From the NCBI RefSeq assembly GCF_900177625.1, contig NZ_FXAU01000004.1, positions 343,697 to 407,696 on the forward strand: a stretch of DNA of 64,000 bases, in the 5' to 3' direction. The stretch is from Sphingobacterium psychroaquaticum. Its GTDB lineage: Bacteria; Bacteroidota; Bacteroidia; Sphingobacteriales; Sphingobacteriaceae. A program made the position numbers and the translations under genes. Under the pieces are notes generated by a model. The model ran no database searches. It worked only from the letters and a program-made list of their open reading frames with translations, and was not told the origin of the DNA. Within the stretch, counting starts at the first letter, position 1. Each line of letters begins with the position of its first letter. Shown piece after piece: positions 17,341 to 25,735 of this stretch.

Positions 17341-18735
17341 CTACAATACAGGGATTGTAAAATATCCTCCTAGTGCAAGCCTATTAAACTTTTTGTCGCC
17401 AATCGCCAATCGATCCGCATAGGAAACCGTATTCCCGATATAGCCTAGATAGAAGCGTAAGTCCTGCTTTTTGAAGGGTTTATGCTGTATTGCTGCAAAA
17501 TATGTGTAGTTCGTTCTAAAGTTCTTTCCGACTGTTTCATCGTCCCCGTGTGTAGCACTTTCTATTCCGCCCTTCAACGCCAGTTCCCACTTAGTGGTAA
17601 TAAACTGATCGTATCGCGCGATCGCCGATTTGTAAACGACATTTTGTGCGAGCTGTCTGTCTCCACCGGTGTAGGCATAAAAATCGTTTATGGCCTGAGA
17701 TGCCAATAGCGCATGATCCACACCTTGTTTTGTGTAGTTTAAATCAAGGTATACCATCTGTTTTGCCGTCTGATATTTGTTTGCGAGCGCAATTCCATGA
17801 TTGGTGTGACCTTGTGCAAATTGTGCTATATTGTAAGACCATTTGGTATGTATCTTTCGGTCAGCAAATGCGCCAACCCAGGTAAAATAAGCGCCCATCG
17901 GTACTTTTGCCTGTTTCAGATCGCCCTTGCTGAAGCCGTTATTCTGGATATGATTTTCCAAAGTATTGTTCACCGTATTGTACAACTGAACATGAAAAGA
18001 TTGATTGGGATTTATCGCATAGCTAAGCTTACCACCAACGACAAACAAGTTGACGACATGGTTGATGTAGTCGGTAAAAATAAGCTCATAGATGGGATTG
18101 TTTTCGAACTCGTACGAACCGACCATCGCGCTTTGCTTACCAAGTGTCATCGACCAGTTTCTATGTTTTCCAAACTTATAATCGATATAGGCATAATCCA
18201 ACGCAGCCGAACTGTTATCAAGTGCAATCGGGGCGAAAGAACGGTTTAATCGAAAGCGTACTTTGTAGCTAAGGTCTTCGTTGTATCGTCCATGGAGTAA
18301 CAACCGGATATCATCGAGATTCATTCGGGTGCGTGCGCTTTCCTGATTGAGGTTATCAGCATTCAACGCGGCCCGGAAAAGGACGTCGAGGTTGAAGAGT
18401 TCTGCTTTTGTAGGTTCGGCTTTAGTTGGCACAGTGTGTATAGTGTCTAGCGGCGAGGCATCATGGATATCTGTTGCTTTATCTAGAGACACGAGCTGAA
18501 AGCTCGCGCCAGCAATTTGAGCTTCTCCTAACAGATTGCCACGTCGTTCCTCTGCGTGATGATGCAGAGAACCAGCAAGAAAAGCTTTTGATTCTTTTTC
18601 GCTGGCGCGAGCCTGTGGCTCGTGTCCAACTAACAGATTGCCACGTCGTTCCTTTTCGCAATGACGGAGTGAACCTACAGCAAAAGCTGGAACCGAACAA
18701 AAAACAATAAAAAGGAAAGCGATAATCTTACTCAT
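17341..18735 (-). CDS. Outer-membrane porin (OprO/OprP-like) carrying an in-frame repeat insertion
   Basis: A predicted 16-strand-type beta-barrel: signal peptide MSKIIAFLFIVFCSVPAFA, then alternating amphipathic strands such as YKVRFRLNRSF and WSMTLGKQSAMVGSYEF, with the barrel-typical final residues YFTIPVL. It resembles phosphate-selective porin O/P proteins. Position just upstream of ureA suggests a role in urea or nickel passage (inference). Between the signal peptide and the barrel, about residues 21-85, the protein is encoded by two copies of a dispersed repeat, giving Arg-rich RRGNLL phrases unlike the rest. ATG at 18735 is chosen over an upstream TTG. Confidence 0.82.
   Translation of the reverse strand: MSKIIAFLFIVFCSVPAFAVGSLRHCEKERRGNLLVGHEPQARASEKESKAFLAGSLHHHAEERRGNLLGEAQIAGASFQLVSLDKATDIHDASPLDTIHTVPTKAEPTKAELFNLDVLFRAALNADNLNQESARTRMNLDDIRLLLHGRYNEDLSYKVRFRLNRSFAPIALDNSSAALDYAYIDYKFGKHRNWSMTLGKQSAMVGSYEFENNPIYELIFTDYINHVVNLFVVGGKLSYAINPNQSFHVQLYNTVNNTLENHIQNNGFSKGDLKQAKVPMGAYFTWVGAFADRKIHTKWSYNIAQFAQGHTNHGIALANKYQTAKQMVYLDLNYTKQGVDHALLASQAINDFYAYTGGDRQLAQNVVYKSAIARYDQFITTKWELALKGGIESATHGDDETVGKNFRTNYTYFAAIQHKPFKKQDLRFYLGYIGNTVSYADRLAIGDKKFNRLALGGYFTIPVL
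18488..18652. repeat. Two dispersed-repeat cassettes inside the porin coding sequence
   Basis: REP-like palindromes at 18488-18513 and 18602-18627 (opposite orientation) are each followed by an identical 23-base segment containing AGATTGCCACGTCGTTCC (18528-18550 and 18630-18652). Relatives of both parts lie in intergenic DNA at 13395-13474, 51021-51046 and 51245-51323. The reading frame stays open through both. Confidence 0.8.
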
Positions 18736-18813
18736 GAACGTCAATTAGATATACTCGACAGCAAGTATATAACTGACTATTAAAAATAGAATAAGAGCGA
18801 GATTAAAATAAGA

Positions 18814-20199
18814 TTAGAAGGTCTGACCGTGCGTTGGAAGCTTTACGGTAACTGTTGTTCCAAACCCTTCTTCTGAAGTAATATACATTTCACCTTGGTG
18901 AACATCAATAATATTTTTGGCTAGCAATAACCCAAGACCATTACCATAAGTTGAACCTACATTGGAAGCCCGGTAAAATGAATCATAAATAAACTCTTGT
19001 TCACCAGATGGAATCCCTATTCCCTGGTCACTAATTTGAACAACCACATGTCCTTCGCGCACCATGAGCTTAATACTTACCATCCGGTCGTTCCCATACT
19101 TAAAAGCGTTTGAAACAATATTACTCAACGCTATATATAGAAGATTCGGGTTCCCAAAAACCTCAAGCGAAGCACTATCCTCCGGGATATCGTCAAAATC
19201 CAATTCTATATTTTTATCCGGTTCCACACTCCGCTCCGAGTTAATCACCCGAAACAACAGCTCATCTATTCGGATAACCTCCTGAATACGTTTATTTTCG
19301 TTCATCCCTGTCTTAGCTAGCGTCAGGAGATTATTAACAATCAAAATCATACGATCCACCTCTTCCAAAATCTTGGTCAATGGTTGGTAAGCTTCATCAT
19401 TGGCGTTACAATCCTTCAATGCCAACTGTGCTTCTCCTTTGATAATTGTCAATGGAGTCCGGAAAGAATGGGATGCATTTCCAAGGAAACTACGTTGAGA
19501 TTTTACAGCAATTTCGAGTCGCCCAATCATATCATTAAAACTATCGATAAGCGAACTAATCTCGTCCTTTGCCTCATTACGCTTACGCAGCCGTAGACTC
19601 AGACTGGCAATACTAATTTTCTTAATTTCTTTATCCAGCAAGGAGATAGGTCGGATGATACTATTCGAGAAAACAAAGGCGACCAAAGCGACCACTAAGA
19701 TGGCTATAATACCTCCCGAGATCAAAGCTCGATCCAGAAAATCTTGTTCAGCAAGACCATAATCATCTCGCCCAGAGGAAATTACCATCAAGTCTTTACT
19801 ATGCAAAGAATCCACAAAAAACACCGCCAAATAGGCCGTATCCTTATTCATGTACTCAGCAGTCCCCTTCGCCAAAGTCCTCGCATAGAAATCTTCCGGC
19901 AAAGCTAGGTTCGGTTTATCCTTAATGTCCGTGGCATTCTTTTCTATTCGCAGGATGTAATCATTCCCTTCTGATAGTTGGCGCAAATAATCGCGTCTTA
20001 CCTCATAATACAATTGACTTAGGTACTCGTCATTTTCTAAGGTGTGCTTTCCAACAATACGTGCATTCTCCTCCAAGCGGTGAAAGAATTTCGTCCGCAA
20101 ACTATCCCTCGTAAAATAGGAAACGTAAACCGCAAACCCTCCCAATAAGAGAAAAGTGATAAAGAAGAAAAGGAGGAAGATTTTTAATTTAATTTTCAT
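18814..20199 (-). CDS. Two-component sensor histidine kinase
   Basis: An inner-membrane sensor. TM1 is about residues 6-28, a periplasmic domain about 30-155 has no named fold that I can see, and TM2 is about 160-182. A HAMP linker (about 183-235), HisKA with the phospho-acceptor H244 (ASHSFRTPLT, Ser-Phe replacing the usual Glu-Leu) and HATPase_c with NALFKYG-like N-box (SNAFKYG), DQGIGIP and GNGLGLLLAK follow. 461 aa, full length. It overlaps the response-regulator gene by 11 bases, a fixed pair. The stimulus is unknown. Confidence 0.95.
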   Translation of the reverse strand: MKIKLKIFLLFFFITFLLLGGFAVYVSYFTRDSLRTKFFHRLEENARIVGKHTLENDEYLSQLYYEVRRDYLRQLSEGNDYILRIEKNATDIKDKPNLALPEDFYARTLAKGTAEYMNKDTAYLAVFFVDSLHSKDLMVISSGRDDYGLAEQDFLDRALISGGIIAILVVALVAFVFSNSIIRPISLLDKEIKKISIASLSLRLRKRNEAKDEISSLIDSFNDMIGRLEIAVKSQRSFLGNASHSFRTPLTIIKGEAQLALKDCNANDEAYQPLTKILEEVDRMILIVNNLLTLAKTGMNENKRIQEVIRIDELLFRVINSERSVEPDKNIELDFDDIPEDSASLEVFGNPNLLYIALSNIVSNAFKYGNDRMVSIKLMVREGHVVVQISDQGIGIPSGEQEFIYDSFYRASNVGSTYGNGLGLLLAKNIIDVHQGEMYITSEEGFGTTVTVKLPTHGQTF

Positions 20200-20881
20200 G
20201 CGGGAGTCTCAGTACATAGCCCATTCCAACGATTGTATGCAGCAACTTCGCCCTGTGGTCTTTATCAATTTTTTTTCGGAGGTAGTTCATATATACATCC
20301 ACTACATTGGTACTCATATTAAAACCAATCCCCCATACCGCTTCCAGAATATCAATCCGCGAAAGCACTATGTTTTTATTGTTCAATAAGTACTCCAGCA
20401 GTCGGAATTCTGTCGCTGTCAGCACCACATTTTTATCGCCACGTACGACCGTTTTTCGCGCCGTATTCAAGGTCAGATCTGCAATGGACAGCAAATCATC
20501 GTCGATAGTACGCTGTGTAGACGTACTTTTTCGTCCATAGCGCTGTACCCGTGCACGTAATTCCTCCAGATTAAAAGGCTTGGTCAGATAGTCGTCCGCA
20601 TCGCTGCTAAATCCTTCCACAATATCCTCTGTTTGATCTAATGCAGACAAAATTAGAATTGGCACCTTCTTGTTGGACTGTCTAATTTTCCGACACACCT
20701 CAAAACCGCTCATTTCTGGCAGCATCACATCAAGAATAATTAGGTCATACGAATTAGACAACGCCATAGCAAGTCCCGTCTTGCCATTTAATGCAACAGA
20801 GATATTACATCCGAGCGAATTAAGCCCTCTACGGATCAATGAAATGACTGCGGTCTCATCTTCGACCAAAAGAATTTCCAA
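20189..20881 (-). CDS. OmpR/PhoB-family response regulator
   Basis: Receiver domain (1-120) with acidic pocket ED (residues 7-8), phospho-acceptor D51 (LIILDVMLPEMSG), a conserved Ser/Thr at ILSAL and Lys in YLTKPF. A winged-helix domain (about 130-228) follows with LTATEFRLLEYLL and VDVYMNYLRKKID. The start is TTG at 20881: an in-frame TAG is 6 bases upstream, and MEILLVEDE is the family N-terminus. Transcribed ahead of its kinase and probably autoregulated from the divergent promoter region. Confidence 0.95.
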   Translation of the reverse strand: MEILLVEDETAVISLIRRGLNSLGCNISVALNGKTGLAMALSNSYDLIILDVMLPEMSGFEVCRKIRQSNKKVPILILSALDQTEDIVEGFSSDADDYLTKPFNLEELRARVQRYGRKSTSTQRTIDDDLLSIADLTLNTARKTVVRGDKNVVLTATEFRLLEYLLNNKNIVLSRIDILEAVWGIGFNMSTNVVDVYMNYLRKKIDKDHRAKLLHTIVGMGYVLRLPHEN

Positions 20882-20909
20882 TGCCTAACCTTTCTTAAGT
20901 GAACGACCC

Positions 20910-20917
20910 CAAAGTTA
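20910..20917 (-). promoter_or_regulatory. Putative -7 element for the two-component operon
   Basis: Minus-strand TAACTTTG matches TAnnTTTG; its G is 29 bases before the TTG start. It lies only 12 bases from the opposing box at 20930-20937, so the 61-base divergent spacer holds both promoters. Confidence 0.55.
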
Positions 20918-20929
20918 ACTTTTCTTTCT

Positions 20930-20937
20930 TATTTTTG
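20930..20937 (+). promoter_or_regulatory. Putative -7 element for the plus-strand gene at 20943
   Basis: TATTTTTG fits TAnnTTTG and ends 5 bases before the ATG, predicting a leaderless or almost leaderless mRNA. No clear -33 was seen. Confidence 0.45.
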
Positions 20938-20942
20938 CCGTC

Positions 20943-21383
20943 ATGGCAGCATCAACTTTTCACCTAGCGACCCTACACCGCGGTCGATATATGATCTTTC
21001 TCTTAGTGGGAGTTTGCGTGGTGACCGCAATCGTATCACGCCTTCCCCTTCAAGAGATTGTAAAGATTCTAGTGGTGTTGATCAGCCTTCCTATCCTCTT
21101 GTATCTAAGCACAAAACTGAGCCAAAATCCGTCTCAATGGACTGTTGACAGTGAGACACTTCATGTTCGCTTTAGCGATAAAAAGGAAGAGTCGATTCTC
21201 TTATCGGAGATAAAATACCTACGTAATGTCCCTCGATCGGGCGGCAACTTACTCATGTTCTTTATGCAACAAGGAAAAGGCACAAAACGTTTCTGGCGCA
21301 ACAAATTGTTTCAAGCTGATGATGATCTAAATGCACTTATCCATGCACTAAAGCAGCAAAACGTCGAATACTACTACATGTAA
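20943..21383 (+). CDS. Small membrane protein, function unknown
   Basis: 146 aa. Two hydrophobic helices near the N-terminus (about 17-36 and 40-58) are followed by a cytoplasmic or periplasmic domain with a beta-rich pattern (WTVDSETLHVRFSD, EESILLSEIKYLRN) that recalls YcxB/PH-like domains; this is only a resemblance. Divergent from the two-component operon and 12 bases upstream of the M1 peptidase gene, so likely co-transcribed with it. Confidence 0.8.
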   Translation: MAASTFHLATLHRGRYMIFLLVGVCVVTAIVSRLPLQEIVKILVVLISLPILLYLSTKLSQNPSQWTVDSETLHVRFSDKKEESILLSEIKYLRNVPRSGGNLLMFFMQQGKGTKRFWRNKLFQADDDLNALIHALKQQNVEYYYM

Positions 21384-21395
21384 ATATTAAATCTA

Positions 21396-23261
21396 ATGAT
21401 ACAGAAATTTATTTCTTTACTATCTTTCCTGTTGGTGTCCTGCAGTCTTTTTGCGCAGCGTCCCGGTTACTGGCAACAGGCCGTAGACTACAAGATGGAT
21501 ATTGATGTCAACGAGTCGACCTTTCAGTATGCTGGAAATATGACGTTAAAATATAGTAATAACTCTTCTCGAGCCCTTTCTAAGGTTTACTTTCACCTCT
21601 ACCTCAATGCTTTCCAACCGGGTAGCATGATGGATTACCGTCTTTCTAATATTTCGGATCCCGATGCGCGGATGACCAACAACTTGGGAACGAAAGAAAA
21701 GCCACAATACCAAAGTCGTATCGCCACTTTAACTCCCGACCAGATTGGTTATCAAAAGGTGAAGAGTTTGCGTGTAAATGGGACTGATGCAACATTTAAG
21801 ACGGACGGAACAATTTTAGAGGTCACGTTACCGCGTGCCATTGCAGCCGGTGAAACAGCAACATTTGAAATGACATGGGACGCACAGGTTCCGGAACAGA
21901 TTCGTCGCACAGGGCGTAACTCGAAAGAAGGCGTCGCGTTATCAATGGCGCAGTGGTACCCTAAAATGGCACACTTCGATGATTATGGCTGGCATTTGGA
22001 TGAATATGTGGCGCGTGAGTTTATTGCTCCTTTCGGCAATTTTGATGTTACGATTCATATCAATAAGGACTATGTTGTGGGTGCTTCCGGGAAACTGCAA
22101 AATCCGTTAGCAGTGAAAGGTTACAATAAAAAAGCTAAAGTACAACACAAGGACGGAAAAGCGACTTGGAACTTCAAAGCGGAAAATATTCACGATTTTG
22201 TATGGGCTGCAGACCCTAAGTTTGTGGTGGATTCGGCAAAAAGTCAGGGTGGAGTTTCGGTGTATACCGTATATATACCAAGCAGTGCTGCGGTAAAAGA
22301 GAACTGGAAAACAGCACTGACTATGGCGACAGAGTTTTTTGATTTCTGCTCCACGCGCTTTGGTGCTTATCCTTGGCCTACGTATTCTATTGTACAAGGT
22401 GGCGATGGTGGCATGGAGTATGGAACAGCAACATTGGTGACTGGTGGACGTGATATTAAGAGTTTGGTCGGTGTAATATTCCATGAAGCGGCACACTCCT
22501 GGTACCAGCATCTATTCGGCATCAATGAAACTGTAGATGAGTGGTTCGATGAGGGTTTCACCAGCTATGTGGAGGAATTGGCTTTTCAACAAATTTTTGA
22601 GAAAAAAGGTGCGATTGAAACAAATCCTGTTATCGCAGCCTATCGTGCGTATTATAAGCTGGCACTTTCAGGAAAGGAGGAGCCGATGAGTTTATTGGCG
22701 GATTACTATAACACGAATTACGGATATAGTAATCAGGCGTATAATAAGGGGCAGGTGCTGGCGCAACAGTTGGGCTATATTATCGGGCAGGAGAATTTGG
22801 ATAAGACGTTCCTTAAGTTCTATGAGCTATGGAAATTCAAACACCCCACGCCAAATGACTTTAAACGGGTTGCGGAGGATATTTCGGGCATTAATCTGAA
22901 ATGGTATTTTAATCTCTTTATTAATACGACGCGTACCATTGATTATGGTATTCTGGGGGTTAACGATAATGTAATTCAGCTTCGTAATAAAGGGGGGATT
23001 GCGATGCCGATCGATCTTCTAGTGGAGTACCAAGATGGTTCTAAGGAGCTTTTCTATATCCCGCTCCGCGAAATGCGTGGTGAGAAACCGGCTGAGAATT
23101 TCTCGATTTATCAGGGGGTAAAACGTACGGTGCTGGAAGATTGGTTTTGGACGAATCCTTTGTATCAGGTAAAAGTGGGTAAGGCGATTAAGAAAGTAAC
23201 TATTGATCCTTCGCTACGATTGGCGGATGTGGAATCGAGTGATAATGTTTTGACACTCTAA
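21396..23261 (+). CDS. Secreted M1-family zinc metallopeptidase
   Basis: A gluzincin aminopeptidase-like enzyme. The signal peptide (about 1-20, ending SLFAQ) predicts export. The N-terminal beta domain contains FQYAGNMTLKYSNNS. The catalytic site HEAAH (about 363-367) is followed by the third zinc ligand Glu in WFDEGFTSYVEE. The GAMEN-type substrate loop appears as GGMEYGT. The C-terminal helical region ends near residue 520, then a short beta tail. 621 aa, with no T9SS C-terminal domain. Substrate unknown. Confidence 0.93.
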   Translation: MIQKFISLLSFLLVSCSLFAQRPGYWQQAVDYKMDIDVNESTFQYAGNMTLKYSNNSSRALSKVYFHLYLNAFQPGSMMDYRLSNISDPDARMTNNLGTKEKPQYQSRIATLTPDQIGYQKVKSLRVNGTDATFKTDGTILEVTLPRAIAAGETATFEMTWDAQVPEQIRRTGRNSKEGVALSMAQWYPKMAHFDDYGWHLDEYVAREFIAPFGNFDVTIHINKDYVVGASGKLQNPLAVKGYNKKAKVQHKDGKATWNFKAENIHDFVWAADPKFVVDSAKSQGGVSVYTVYIPSSAAVKENWKTALTMATEFFDFCSTRFGAYPWPTYSIVQGGDGGMEYGTATLVTGGRDIKSLVGVIFHEAAHSWYQHLFGINETVDEWFDEGFTSYVEELAFQQIFEKKGAIETNPVIAAYRAYYKLALSGKEEPMSLLADYYNTNYGYSNQAYNKGQVLAQQLGYIIGQENLDKTFLKFYELWKFKHPTPNDFKRVAEDISGINLKWYFNLFINTTRTIDYGILGVNDNVIQLRNKGGIAMPIDLLVEYQDGSKELFYIPLREMRGEKPAENFSIYQGVKRTVLEDWFWTNPLYQVKVGKAIKKVTIDPSLRLADVESSDNVLTL

Positions 23262-23266
23262 CTGTT

Positions 23267-23416
23267 AGGGACGCTCAAGCCGCTGGGCTCTTCTTTTTTA
23301 CCTCAAAAAAGAAGCAAAACCGAACGCAGTGAGCTCATCAACTTGTTGATAAAAACCGTCGCTAGGGACGCTCTAGCCGCTGGGCTCTTCTTTTTTACTC
23401 CAAAAAAGAAGCAAAA
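23267..23416 (+). repeat. Tandem pair of 53-bp hairpin repeats
   Basis: The unit AGGGACGCTC..GCCGCTGGGCTC followed by CTTCTTTTTT-nnnnn-AAAAAAGAAG occurs at 23267-23319 and again at 23364-23416 with only a few changes. The hairpin just after the peptidase stop could act as its terminator in either direction. Confidence 0.8.
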
Positions 23417-23512
23417 AAACTCGTCGCTAGGAATTTTTGCAGGATGGGATAGTGCAAAAGGCAACTTTCTACAGATTGCAAAAATTCCTCAGGCGACACT
23501 TGGCGGTTAAGG
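23387..23512 (+). repeat. Dispersed ~125-bp double-hairpin element, copy A
   Basis: Starts with the CTTCTTTTTT/AAAAAAGAAG hairpin (23387-23411). A second long inverted repeat follows: GTCGCTAGGAATTTTTGCA (from 23423) against TGCAAAAATTCCTCAGGCGAC (23477-23497). The end is a conserved tail, GGCGGTTAAGG. Copy B lies at 53931-54054 on the opposite strand. Both copies stand in the same orientation relative to the gene ending beside them. Confidence 0.85.
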
Positions 23513-23898
23513 GAAGATATGGGAAATAGAGGGCTGATACAAAACGTGACGTCGTTCGTCATTCCGAACGAGTTTACGAGGAGGAATCTGCGGACTATAC
23601 TTGCGGCACGAATAACCCCTTTAAGTGAGTTTGCCTATAAAGTTCATAGATATCTTCTATCGTCGATATGACGTTCAAGGGATTCCTCTTTAACTTCCTA
23701 CTACGTAACTATCTAATCCTTTTACGGCTCCCCCCTCACATCTTAACTTCCTAACTACGTAACTATCTAATCCTTTTACAACTTAACTATCTAACTCCTT
23801 CACATCTTAACTCTTTTTCCTATATCAATAAGTAAAAAGCACCATTAATAGTCAAAAATACACCACTACGAATGGATTAATTAACATACCTTTGTACT
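23513..23898. other. Remaining spacer before the AraC gene
   Basis: No gene seen. A GTCATTCCGAACGAG..GAGGAGGAATCT repeat is at 23558-23589. A pyrimidine-rich degenerate tract (about 23690-23815) repeats CTTAACTTCCTAACTACGTAA-like words. The AraC promoter box closes the region. Confidence 0.65.
23887..23894 (+). promoter_or_regulatory. Putative -7 element of the AraC-family gene
   Basis: TACCTTTG, a perfect TAnnTTTG, ends 4 bases before the ATG at 23899. Either the mRNA is leaderless or translation starts at the next ATG (23962, residue 22). Confidence 0.5.
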
Positions 23899-24753
23899 AT
23901 GGCAGCAAAAGTACCAACCATAGCGCAATGTACCGTTTCCCTGCACCATGACCGCGATATTATGGTGGAGGATCTATCGGGTTACTTAGCTCGTAACCGA
24001 AACTTGGTCTTTCCGCATCGCCATAATTTCTACCATTTTCTTTTATTTACGAAAGGTGCCGGATACCATAGTATCGACTTTGAAACGTTTCAGATTGAAG
24101 CCGGACAGGTATACTTTATGGCTCCTGGACAGATCCATAGCTGGAACTTCGAAGGGGATATGGAAGGCTTTGTAGTCAACTTTGACCCCGATTTTTTTAA
24201 GACGTTCTTGCTTCGCGCAGACTATCTATCGACCTTATCTTTCTTCTCGGGGATTATGCGCGACGGTGTTTTTGTTCTTAACGACAGCATCTTACCGATT
24301 GCGGAGCAAATCCTAGAGAATCTAAATAAAGAGCAGCACAACAAGGAGTTTGCACGAGCATCATTGCTTTACTTGTTTCAGCTTTTAGAACTACAACATA
24401 AGCCATCAGCATATGCAGAGGCTAATGTATACAATCACTTATTGCTCCGGAATTTCTTAAACCTGATTGAACAGCATTTTAAGCAATTACGCTTACCTAA
24501 GGATTATGCAGAATTACTATACATCACGCCGAATCACCTCAATGCCTTGAGCAAGGAGTTTCTAGGTATTCCCGCTGGTGAAGTTATTCGTAACCGTGTC
24601 ATCCTAGAAGCAAAACGATTACTTGTAATCAAAGATTTTAGCATCAGCGAAATTGCCTATGAGCTTAATTTCAATGACAATTCATATTTCACTAAGTTTT
24701 TTAAAAAAATAGAAGGTATCACGCCTGAAGAATTTCGCAAACAACAACAATAA
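23899..24753 (+). CDS. AraC-family transcriptional regulator
   Basis: An N-terminal cupin sensor domain (about 35-130: HRHNFYHFLLFTKG, AGQVYFMAPGQIHSW) resembles AraC-type ligand-binding regions. Two helix-turn-helix motifs sit at the C-terminus (about 190-284), ending in the family signature SEIAYELNFNDNSYFTKFFKKIEGITPEEFRK. Length 284 aa is typical. Residue 22 (MVEDLSGY) is an alternative start, given the promoter position. The DUF983 gene begins one base after its stop. The inducer is unknown, probably a sugar or small metabolite. Confidence 0.93.
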   Translation: MAAKVPTIAQCTVSLHHDRDIMVEDLSGYLARNRNLVFPHRHNFYHFLLFTKGAGYHSIDFETFQIEAGQVYFMAPGQIHSWNFEGDMEGFVVNFDPDFFKTFLLRADYLSTLSFFSGIMRDGVFVLNDSILPIAEQILENLNKEQHNKEFARASLLYLFQLLELQHKPSAYAEANVYNHLLLRNFLNLIEQHFKQLRLPKDYAELLYITPNHLNALSKEFLGIPAGEVIRNRVILEAKRLLVIKDFSISEIAYELNFNDNSYFTKFFKKIEGITPEEFRKQQQ

Positions 24754-24754
24754 C

Positions 24755-25189
24755 ATGGAAAACAACAATAACACACAACCAACATACACGATCCCTGGAG
24801 AATTCAAAAGTGCCGTTGAAGGGAAATGTCCACGTTGCCGCACAGGGAACATGTTTGCCGCTCCGCTCTTTAGCCTTAAATCAAAGAAAATGCACATCAA
24901 CTGTCCGCACTGTGGATTGAAGTTCGAAAAAGAACCTGGATACTTCTACGTCGCGATGTATGTGAGCTATGTTTTCGTGGTGGCTGAGCTGGTAACGGCT
25001 TGTGTGGGAACCTATATCATCACCAAAAACCTGGAGTCTCCTTGGTTATACTTGATTGTAGCTATTCTCACAGCAATTATATTAGCTCCATTCAACTATC
25101 GTTACTCTCGTGTCGTTTTAATGTATTGGTTGACTCCTACGTTTAAGTTTAGACCGGAGATGTATGGGGATAGAGGAGTAAAGAGTTAA
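24755..25189 (+). CDS. DUF983-family membrane protein
   Basis: 144 aa. The N-terminus carries two zinc-ribbon-like CPxC pairs (CPRCRTGNMF at about 24 and CPHCGLKFEKEPGYFY at about 50). Two transmembrane helices follow (about 68-90 and 97-118). This matches DUF983, a widespread family of unknown function. It starts one base after the AraC stop codon, so it is translated from the same mRNA. Confidence 0.88.
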   Translation: MENNNNTQPTYTIPGEFKSAVEGKCPRCRTGNMFAAPLFSLKSKKMHINCPHCGLKFEKEPGYFYVAMYVSYVFVVAELVTACVGTYIITKNLESPWLYLIVAILTAIILAPFNYRYSRVVLMYWLTPTFKFRPEMYGDRGVKS

Positions 25190-25220
25190 GACGTTAGCGT
25201 GTTAAGACACTCTCCTTTAG

Positions 25221-25246
25221 AGGCAGGGCTTGTCCCCGCCTTTTGT
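25221..25246 (+). terminator. Probable terminator after the DUF983 gene
   Basis: AGGCAGGG-cttgt-CCCCGCCT with one mismatch in the stem, followed by TTTTGT. GC-rich stem plus U-run, 31 bases after the stop. Confidence 0.55.
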
Positions 25247-25436
25247 AAAAAGTTAAGAGGATTTAAAGAGTTAAATTGATCGTCTTACCACAACAGGTTA
25301 GGAGGAGCTCAATACGAAACAGAAAGATATCAAAAAAACAAAGGGGAAGAGAATGAAGTCAAAACAAAACGGGAACACCCATCGTTAATAATACTACGGT
25401 TAGCATGAAGCAGCGTGGGAAAAAATTATTCCGGAT

Positions 25437-25730
25437 ATGGAAATTATAAACAATACAGAAAAACTGCAATTCGAATATACCAAAGGTGGCGAGGTAGCAA
25501 AATTAGAATATCGTTTTTATAAGCAGAAAAACATCGCGCTCGTGCATACCTTGGTACCAGATAGCATGAGTGGCGAGGGAGTCGCTTCTGCTTTAGCTGC
25601 AGCAGCTTTTGCATACGCCAAAGAAGTTGACAAAAAAGTGATGGTATATTGTCCTTTTGTAGCTGCCTATGTAAAGAAGAACCCTGTTGTACGTGAGCAG
25701 ATTGATCGAGCTTACCACCCGGGACTATAA
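25437..25730 (+). CDS. Small GNAT-type N-acetyltransferase (YidJ/Gcn5-related)
   Basis: A 97-aa compact acetyl-CoA-binding protein of the minimal GNAT family. It shows LEYRFYKQKNIALVHTLVP, the pattern SGEGVASALAAAAFAYAKE (the acetyl-CoA loop, R/QxxGxG-like) and VYCPFVAAYVKKNP with the conserved Cys-Pro. The substrate is not predictable. It is preceded by a repeat-poor spacer. Confidence 0.88.
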   Translation: MEIINNTEKLQFEYTKGGEVAKLEYRFYKQKNIALVHTLVPDSMSGEGVASALAAAAFAYAKEVDKKVMVYCPFVAAYVKKNPVVREQIDRAYHPGL

Positions 25731-25735
25731 AAAAA

